Assembly: GCF_001686925.1 (NCBI RefSeq)
Contig: NZ_LVEN01000046.1
Coordinates: 496,001-560,000 of the forward strand
Length of the DNA stretch: 64,000 nucleotides
Direction of reading: 5' to 3'
DNA from: Flavobacterium piscis
GTDB lineage: Bacteria > Bacteroidota > Bacteroidia > Flavobacteriales > Flavobacteriaceae
Of this stretch, positions 58,296 through 64,000 are shown piece by piece. A program made the position numbers and the translations under genes. The notes under the pieces were generated by a model. The model saw only the letters and a program-made list of their open reading frames with translations. It had not been told where the DNA came from and ran no database searches. Numbering within the stretch: position 1 is the first letter of the stretch; each line of letters opens with the position of its first letter.

Positions 58296-59423
58296 TTATC
58301 TTACTCTAAAAGTAACTCTTCGTGCTAATCTTCTTGCTTCTTCAGAATCTTTTTGGATAGATGTATCAGCTCCGTTAGCAACAACATTTAATCGGGAAGA
58401 TGCAATACCTGCTTTTTCTAAAATAGTTTTCACATTATTAGCTCTTGCATTTGATAATTTTTCATTGTACTCAGACTTACCAACCTGATCTGCATAACCT
58501 AAAATGTCTATAGAAGCAGATGGGTTTTTTCTTAAATAAGTTAAAATAACATCAAGTGCTGCAGTAGAATTTTCTATTGGAATCGATTTGTTGAAATCAA
58601 AGTAAACACTGTAATATTTGTCATTGATCATTTCTTTTACAATGTCTTTGTCACTTACCGTATTAGTGGTAACAGGTTTTTCGACAATAACTTGTTTTGA
58701 TGGTATGTTCTTAATTTGATTTTCAAGGTCCGCGATCTTATTATCATACGCTGTAAGATCAACATTTTGTGTAAGAACAGTCCAGTCCGCATGTTTTGTG
58801 TTTTTCCCTAAATACACTGTCAAACCAGCAGTTCCGTTGAATACAAGTCCTGAAAGTCCTCTAGAGTTTGTAAGTCCCGCTCCGTCAAAAGTAGCATCCT
58901 GAAAAGCATTAACAATAGTAGTAAAATCACCTGTTAAAGCAAGACGGTTTGATAGTCTGATTTGACCTGTAAAACCTGCAATGAAATTACCCATTCTGTC
59001 TTTTACATGTAGGTCTTCGTTTTCTAATTGAGCAACCCCAATACCAGCGTGACCTAATAAACCAATCGTTTTAGTCCATGTTTCAAAATTCATGATTCTT
59101 CCTAAGTTGGCTACTCCTTGTAAATCAACTCTGTAGTATTTAGAATCAAAAGTATTTGAATTGCCATGATCTGTGAAACTGTTGTATCCGAAATCAGCTT
59201 TCAAACCAAATTTATTGTTCATCATATATCTTACACCCAAATCAGCAGTAAAAGGACTAACTCTTGCAGTGTAATAATCATTTGACATTGGGCGTTGAGG
59301 TTTGTTAAAACCGCCAGCTAATTCGATAGACCATTTATTATAGTCATTTCCGCTATTTTGTGTTTGCGCGTTTAGGTTGTTGATAACCAGCGAAAACGCT
59401 AAAATAATTACAATTTTTTTCAT
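58296..59423 (-). CDS. OmpA-family outer-membrane protein
   Basis: 375 residues from the ATG at 59423, which begins a signal peptide (MKKIVIILAFSLVINNLNAQ). An N-terminal beta-barrel (about 25-225) is followed by a short coiled region (LENQIKNIPSKQVIVEKP) and a C-terminal OmpA peptidoglycan-binding domain with DILGYADQVGKSEYNEKLSNARANNV and RRVTFRVR at the end. It tethers the outer membrane to the wall. Single gene with a terminator. Confidence 0.93.
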   Translation of the reverse strand: MKKIVIILAFSLVINNLNAQTQNSGNDYNKWSIELAGGFNKPQRPMSNDYYTARVSPFTADLGVRYMMNNKFGLKADFGYNSFTDHGNSNTFDSKYYRVDLQGVANLGRIMNFETWTKTIGLLGHAGIGVAQLENEDLHVKDRMGNFIAGFTGQIRLSNRLALTGDFTTIVNAFQDATFDGAGLTNSRGLSGLVFNGTAGLTVYLGKNTKHADWTVLTQNVDLTAYDNKIADLENQIKNIPSKQVIVEKPVTTNTVSDKDIVKEMINDKYYSVYFDFNKSIPIENSTAALDVILTYLRKNPSASIDILGYADQVGKSEYNEKLSNARANNVKTILEKAGIASSRLNVVANGADTSIQKDSEEARRLARRVTFRVR

Positions 59424-59524
59424 TATTATTTGAGATTTTAAATTTTTCCCAAACAAATGATTTATTGTAAGAATTACTTTCCTATATAGGTTTTTATAAT
59501 AATAGAATAAGGTTAAATATGATT

Positions 59525-60154
59525 TCAGGTATTCATCAACTCCTGAAAATAATCAACAAATTGGCCCATATGCAAACCATCCATCAAACCGTGATGAACA
59601 TGTACGGACATGGCCATTGTTTTTTTTCCAGTTTCTGAAGTAATCATTTTTCCAAATGAAATTTTTGGGCAGCTATCTGGAAAAGTGTAACTCCGTGCAT
59701 GCGAAAGAGACGTAAAATTGAGCCACGGAATTGCCGAAAAATGAATCAGATTATCATCATCAAATGATCTTGTAAAAAGTCCGGTTGTGTTTTGAATGCG
59801 TTCAATTTCGGCTAAAGCATTTTGTTCGAATATTTTAAAATCCGGATTGTATTCGATTAATGAAAAACCAAAAGTACCGTCCTGACGCCCAATTGTTGCT
59901 GATGCATCTATACGGTTGTTAATGTAAATCTTGTCATCAGCAATTCTGTACTTGAAATTTTCAATAGAGTTTACGGCAACCAGTGTTTTGTGTAAATAAT
60001 AAATGAAGAAAGAAGCTTTCAGGTTTTTTGCAGTTTGATAGGCTTTGGTACAATCAATTGCTACGGTTGCACCAAAAAAAGGTTCTTCCATCTGTTTAAA
60101 GTGCTGGAAATGTTCTTTGCGATTCCAGTTTTCTAAATCTAAAAGTGTTTTCAT
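59525..60154 (-). CDS. Chloramphenicol acetyltransferase-like protein
   Basis: 209 residues of the CAT family: the catalytic motif SVHVHHGLMDGLHMGQF (His in HHxxxDG) is intact, as is the conserved SFFIYYLHKTLVAVN helix. Typical CATs are about 210-220 residues, so it is full length. It may acetylate chloramphenicol or a native substrate; many chromosomal CAT homologues do not confer resistance. Its start codon overlaps the stop of the HAD gene (TAATG). Confidence 0.9.
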   Translation of the reverse strand: MKTLLDLENWNRKEHFQHFKQMEEPFFGATVAIDCTKAYQTAKNLKASFFIYYLHKTLVAVNSIENFKYRIADDKIYINNRIDASATIGRQDGTFGFSLIEYNPDFKIFEQNALAEIERIQNTTGLFTRSFDDDNLIHFSAIPWLNFTSLSHARSYTFPDSCPKISFGKMITSETGKKTMAMSVHVHHGLMDGLHMGQFVDYFQELMNT

Positions 60155-60861
60155 TATGATAAGTTCTGAAGTACCTGGGTAATTTTTTCGAATGAACTAA
60201 AATGTTTGTGTTCGACTTTATGACTAATTTTTTCGTGTTCCCAAGTGGTGTGAAACGGAATATGAACGGCGTAACCTCCAAGTCCTAAAACGGGTAAAAC
60301 ATCAGATTTTAATGAATTTCCGATCATAAGAAATTCATGTGCCTGAATGTCTAAACGACCTAATAGTTTTTCATAATCAATTTCCTGCTTGTCTGACATT
60401 ACTTCTATGTGATGAAAATAGTGCCCCAAACCGGACCGATGTAATTTGCTGTGTTGGTCTTTCAGGTCTCCTTTTGTGGCCACAACCAACTTATATTTTC
60501 CGTGTAAAGCTTGTAAAGTTTCTTCAACTCCATCCAAAAGTTCGATGGGTTTTTCGAGTAATTCTTTTCCGTATTGGATGATTTTTGTAATAACCTCAAT
60601 TGGAATCGTATTGTTCGAAATGTTCATTGCTGCTTCGATCATCGAAAGAATATAACCTTTTATTCCGTAACCATATAAAGGGAGGTTGGCAATTTCGATC
60701 TTAAACAATTCTTGCGAAATACCCTGATGAGAAAGATAATCTTCCATCAAAGCGCAAAATTTATGCTCCGTTTCCTCAAAGTAAGGTTCATTCACAAATA
60801 AAGTATCATCAGCATCAAATGCGATTACTTTTAAGTTTGGTATTTTGTTTTTATGTAACAT
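60154..60861 (-). CDS. HAD-family hydrolase
   Basis: 235 residues: motif I FDADDTLFVNEPYFEET (catalytic Asp), motif II KLVVATKGDLKDQHSKL, and motif III/IV EFLMIGNSLKSDVLPVLGLGG. The cap type matches phosphatases of the phosphoglycolate/YjjG group. It dephosphorylates a small molecule in the cytosol. One-base overlap with the CAT-like gene downstream implies coupled translation. Confidence 0.92.
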   Translation of the reverse strand: MLHKNKIPNLKVIAFDADDTLFVNEPYFEETEHKFCALMEDYLSHQGISQELFKIEIANLPLYGYGIKGYILSMIEAAMNISNNTIPIEVITKIIQYGKELLEKPIELLDGVEETLQALHGKYKLVVATKGDLKDQHSKLHRSGLGHYFHHIEVMSDKQEIDYEKLLGRLDIQAHEFLMIGNSLKSDVLPVLGLGGYAVHIPFHTTWEHEKISHKVEHKHFSSFEKITQVLQNLS

Positions 60862-61256
60862 AAAGATGTTGTTTTTTTAGTTTCAAGTTTTTTTTGCCAC
60901 AGATTAAATGATTTTAAAAATCTGTTTAAATCTCTTTACATCTGCGTGAAACCCTTTTTAAATCTGTGTCATCCGTGGGCTGTTTTTTCGCCACGAATTC
61001 ACGAATTATTTTAAATAAATCAGCTCAATCTTCCGAATCTGCGCGAGAACTTTTTCTCAATTAGTTAAAAACCAATCAGCGTAAATCCGTTTAAACCCGT
61101 GTCATCCGTGGGCTGTTTTTTCGCCACGAATTCACGAATTATTTTAAATAAATCAGCTCAATCTGCGAAATCTGCGAGAACTTTTTCGCAATCAGCTAAA
61201 AACCAATCAGCTTAGACCTGTTTAAACCCGTGTCATCCGTGTGGCATTTCTCAATC
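60862..61256. repeat. Large gap with 131-133 bp tandem repeats
   Basis: GTGTCATCC begins at 60966, 61099 and 61230, giving one 133-bp and one 131-bp unit plus a partial third. Each unit includes TTTTTTCGCCACGAATTC, ATTTTAAATAAATCAGC and AGAACTTTTTCNCAATNAG. The left part (60897-60960) has related AATCTGTTTAAATC words. No open frame or tRNA was seen in these 395 bp. Confidence 0.85.
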
Positions 61257-62144
61257 TTAATTCTTAGTAAACAGTTTTTTTAATGAAATCGTCTTATCGT
61301 AAAAAGTGATTCTAATCCCGAATAGCAAAATGATGCCGCCAAAAACCATTTGTAAAGTTATTTGTTCTTCTAAAAACAACCAAGCTAATATAGATGTAAT
61401 TACAGCCTGACTCAATAAACTTAGCGAAACTCTCGTGGCTCGCATGTGTTGTGTGGCGTAACTAATAGAAATCCAGGCACACAACTGGCAAATAACAGCC
61501 TGCAAAATTAGTACAAACCATCCTGTATCTGAGAATCCGGTAAAAGGTTCATTTAAAGCATAACAAAGAATTCCTAAATAAATACTCGAGGCAAATAAGC
61601 TAATGGTCATAAACGATAAAACATCAACTTGTGAAAGAACATTTTTACTTACTAAAAGATAAATTGAATATAGAATTCCTGATAAAACGGCGAAAAGAAA
61701 GGCATGGTCAAAGTTCAATTCAAGGAAAAAATTAAAACCAACTAACGTAATCATTCCAAATAAAGAAACCACAGTTCCAATCCAAAAATTAGTTGCAGGT
61801 CTTACTTTCAAAAAGAAAAAAGAACCAATTCCTACCCAAAGCGGCGATAAATTCGTTAATAAAGATGCTTGCGTTGCACTTGAATCCTGAATGGCGATAT
61901 TCCAAACTGCAACATCTGAGGAAAATAAGACACCGCAAAGAACTGCTAACAGAACGTATTTTGTTTTTGGCAGTTTAAAATTTTGAGTAATCAGCACATA
62001 AGGTAAAAGTAAAATCACGGCAAAAGCCATGCGATAAAAAGCCGAAATTAATCCCGGAGCTAATTTAAGTTTAACCAATATTGGGAATATTGAAATACAA
62101 AGTATTCCGCAGATTAAGGCTAATCTTGGTTTGGTAATTTTCAT
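61257..62144 (-). CDS. EamA/DMT-family transporter
   Basis: 295 residues with ten predicted membrane spans in two EamA halves (about 5-135 and 150-285). The first half has PILVKLKLAPGLISAFYRMAF. Drug/metabolite transporters of this kind export amino acids or other small metabolites. The substrate is unknown. Monocistronic, starting 124 bp from the flotillin stop on the same strand. Confidence 0.9.
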   Translation of the reverse strand: MKITKPRLALICGILCISIFPILVKLKLAPGLISAFYRMAFAVILLLPYVLITQNFKLPKTKYVLLAVLCGVLFSSDVAVWNIAIQDSSATQASLLTNLSPLWVGIGSFFFLKVRPATNFWIGTVVSLFGMITLVGFNFFLELNFDHAFLFAVLSGILYSIYLLVSKNVLSQVDVLSFMTISLFASSIYLGILCYALNEPFTGFSDTGWFVLILQAVICQLCAWISISYATQHMRATRVSLSLLSQAVITSILAWLFLEEQITLQMVFGGIILLFGIRITFYDKTISLKKLFTKN

Positions 62145-62206
62145 TAGGTATATATATTCGCGTATTATTTTTCAAAGATACTTTACAAAGTGAATACTTT
62201 GAAAGC

Positions 62207-62252
62207 AAAAAACGCGAATCAATTAAAAATCTTAATCGGTTCGCGCTTTTTG
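62207..62252 (-). terminator. Terminator after the flotillin gene
   Basis: AAAAACGCGAA (from 62208) and TTCGCGCTTTTT (62240-62251) form a long imperfect stem. On the minus strand it is followed by TTTTTTGCTTTC. Confidence 0.75.
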
Positions 62253-62268
62253 ATGAAAGAATGAATTA

Positions 62269-63786
62269 TTATTCTTCTTTTTCTACAACTTGAATTGTTG
62301 GAGGAACTTCAGGAGTATCTTCACCTTTTAGGTAAGACGGTAAATTAAGTCCGGCCATATTGAATAAATCGTTCAATGGAGGAACCGTTTTCATCATTCC
62401 TGAAACAAAGTTTGCAGTCGATGAACTTCCGTTATCGCCTTGTCCGTTACCAGAATCCCAAACCGTGATTTTATCAATTTTAATGTTTTTAACAGCCTCA
62501 ACCTGAGTTTTTACCAGTTCAGGAAGTTTTTCTAATAACAATAATTGGAAAGCTTTGCTTGGATCTCCGCCTGCAGCAGCCACAACCTCTTTATAACCTT
62601 CGGCTTGTTTTGTCAATATTTCAAAGAGACCTTTTGCTTCTGCTTCCATTTTGGCAAAAATAGCATCTGCTTCTCCTTTTGCATTCTCTCTAATAGTTTC
62701 TGCGGCAGCCTGAGCTTCGATAATGGCTCTTTGCTTGGCAATTTCGGCAGGAATTACGATGTTCGCAATTTGAGTAGAACGTTCTCTTTCAGAACGCGCC
62801 AACTCGGCTTTTTGTTCAGCAACATACGATTCTTCCAATGCTTTGGCTTGTTGTACTTTTTCGGCAGTTATCGCAATACGCAACGATTCTGCTTCTTTTT
62901 CTCTACGTAAAGCTTCAGAATTTGCAATCGCAATCTTAGCCTCGTTTTCTCCCTGAATTGCAATGGCATTGGCTTCAGATGTTTTTACCCTTGTATCTCT
63001 TGCGGCTTCTGCTTTTCCGATAGTTTCATCTTTCGAGGCAGTTGCAATACTAATTTCTCTGTCTTTTTGTGTAATAGCAATTTTTACATCTCTGTCTCTA
63101 TGTGTTTCAGCTATTTGAGTATCTTTTTCTCTATCGGCAAGAGCCTTACCGGTTTCTCCAATTTTTTCCTGCTCGGCAACACTAATTTTTGCTTCGTTGA
63201 TGGCTTTTGCAGCCGCTTCTTTTCCAAGAGCTTCGATATATCCAGACTCATCTTTAATATCGGTAACGTTTACGTTGATTAATTTTAAACCAATTTTCTT
63301 TAGTTCGCTATCAACGTTTTTCGAAATATTATCCAAAAATTTATCACGGTCTGAATTGATTTCTTCAATAGTCATCGTAGCAATTACCAAACGCAATTGT
63401 CCGAATAAAATATCTTTTGCCAGTTCCTGAATTTGTTCTGATGATAAGCCTAAAAGTCTTTCTGCAGCCGTATTCATGCTATCAGTTTCTGTAGAAATTG
63501 CAATAGTAAATCGACAAGGAACATCGACTCTAATGTTTTGTCTGCTTAAGGCATTCGTTAAATTAGCTTCGATCGAAAGCGGTTTTAAATCTAAAAAAGC
63601 ATAATCCTGAATCACTGGCCAGATAAAAGCGCCACCTCCGTGAACACATTTTGCCGATGTTCCACCAGTGCGTCCGTAAATGACTAAAATTTTATCAGAA
63701 GGACAACGTTTGTACCTTGAAATTAATGCCGAAATTGTTACGAATAAAACGATTGCCGCAACTGCAATTAAAATAATTGGGTTCAT
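62269..63786 (-). CDS. Flotillin-like SPFH protein
   Basis: 505 residues: an N-terminal hydrophobic anchor (about 2-22), an SPFH/band-7 domain (about 25-215) and a long Ala/Glu/Lys-rich coiled coil (about 215-400, with repeated EAAAK-like and EKAA words). The C-terminus ends PPTIQVVEKEE. Flotillins organise membrane microdomains and scaffold protein complexes. The NfeD-like gene ends 11 bp upstream, the usual NfeD-flotillin operon. Confidence 0.94.
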   Translation of the reverse strand: MNPIILIAVAAIVLFVTISALISRYKRCPSDKILVIYGRTGGTSAKCVHGGGAFIWPVIQDYAFLDLKPLSIEANLTNALSRQNIRVDVPCRFTIAISTETDSMNTAAERLLGLSSEQIQELAKDILFGQLRLVIATMTIEEINSDRDKFLDNISKNVDSELKKIGLKLINVNVTDIKDESGYIEALGKEAAAKAINEAKISVAEQEKIGETGKALADREKDTQIAETHRDRDVKIAITQKDREISIATASKDETIGKAEAARDTRVKTSEANAIAIQGENEAKIAIANSEALRREKEAESLRIAITAEKVQQAKALEESYVAEQKAELARSERERSTQIANIVIPAEIAKQRAIIEAQAAAETIRENAKGEADAIFAKMEAEAKGLFEILTKQAEGYKEVVAAAGGDPSKAFQLLLLEKLPELVKTQVEAVKNIKIDKITVWDSGNGQGDNGSSSTANFVSGMMKTVPPLNDLFNMAGLNLPSYLKGEDTPEVPPTIQVVEKEE

Positions 63787-63797
63787 GCTTGGTTATG

Positions 63798-64000
63798 TTA
63801 AATGGATTCTACTATTAAAATGTTGTTATTTTCTATTTTTACGACTCTTACTACTGCTCCTGACGGAATCCTGTCATTCTCGGTCATGGCTTCCAGTTCA
63901 TGAAAGGCGCCGTTTACACTAATCATGATTTTGCCTTTTCCTTTTTTGTTTTCGGGAATCGTCAAATAAACTTCGGCCGTTTTATTTAAAGTATTGGAGA
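63798..64000 (-). CDS. NfeD-like protein, C-terminal part (5' end outside window)
   Basis: The frame runs from the window edge and stops at 63800/63798 (TAA). The visible 66 residues (NKTAEVYLTIPENKKGKGKI, VNGAFHELEAMTEN, GAVVRVVKIENNNILIVESI) are the OB-fold domain at the end of NfeD proteins. NfeD partners with SPFH proteins in the membrane, consistent with the flotillin gene 11 bp downstream. Confidence 0.85.
   Translation of the reverse strand, partial: SNTLNKTAEVYLTIPENKKGKGKIMISVNGAFHELEAMTENDRIPSGAVVRVVKIENNNILIVESI

Noticed and set aside
59525..60154. Chloramphenicol resistance
   Set aside because: The catalytic motif is intact, but chromosomal CAT homologues often do not act on chloramphenicol, so resistance is not claimed.
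60966..61245. A tRNA or structured RNA in the large gap
   Set aside because: No cloverleaf or CCA-type end was found; the conservation between units is explained by tandem duplication.

Overview
The window is chromosomal DNA of an AT-rich member of the Bacteroidota, almost certainly a Flavobacterium or close relative. The evidence is a gliding-motility lipoprotein (GldH) next to a RicT/PSP1 protein, two long TonB-dependent receptors with N-terminal carboxypeptidase-like domains, scarce Shine-Dalgarno sites, and promoters of the TTG / TAnnTTTG type. No rRNA, tRNA, prophage, CRISPR array or complete classical IS was seen. About 60 genes fill the window. Both ends cut genes: a HemJ-like protein on the left and an NfeD-like protein on the right.

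Layout. 1-3425: HemJ, an NtrY-like histidine kinase, enoyl-CoA hydratase and a small unknown protein. 3600-11219: a metal-homeostasis block with a DtxR/MntR regulator, an Nramp transporter fused to a universal stress domain, a Zur/Fur regulator, a divergent MerC-like protein, a thioredoxin-reductase-like flavoprotein, a TonB receptor and an exported thioredoxin. Candidate operators for both regulators lie on recognisable promoters. 11238-17646: lycopene cyclase, a TPR protein, bacilliredoxin, then TrhO and TrhP (two alternative tRNA-U34 hydroxylation enzymes) with a ferredoxin; a broken REP-associated transposase and its REPs lie between TrhO and TrhP. 17715-22332: an accessory-looking minus-strand run of secreted and lipoproteins, a truncated gene and two ankyrin-repeat proteins. 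22702-26824: RicT, GldH, PBP1A. 27104-29679: the two subunits of a 3-oxoacid CoA-transferase, separated by a class A beta-lactamase. 29818-40649: a TonB receptor, an exported SAM-hydrolase family protein, envelope proteins, a phosphoesterase, DinB, a LOV-like PAS protein, class I fumarase and a lipoprotein. 40701-41666: an intact REP-associated transposase framed by its REPs. 41684-48982: a fused SpmA/SpmB membrane protein, a DNA-repair-flavoured group (AlkZ-like, 3'-5' exonuclease, Ogt), an SDR protein, GNAT, LysR and rhodanese. 49041-64000: TPR protein, a membrane M28 peptidase, a zinc-ribbon protein, a GNAT-nitrilase fusion, a short SSB, DUF2461, ferritin, OmpA, HAD and CAT-like enzymes, a DMT transporter, flotillin and NfeD.

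The most notable features are the intergenic repeats and the regulatory architecture. At least a dozen gaps carry related inverted repeats built from CGCAAAG/CTTTGCG or ACAAAG words, and a second family is built from CTTAGAACCTTAG-like words. There are also two distinct REP/RAYT systems, one apparently degraded and one intact, and a repeat-like segment sitting in frame inside a protein-coding gene. No obviously new defence or secretion system is visible. The best candidates for undescribed biology are the joined metal regulons, the TrhO/TrhP pair sharing a C-terminal domain, the ankyrin/lipoprotein locus, and the 10-bp phased TTACAA repeats upstream of ssb.
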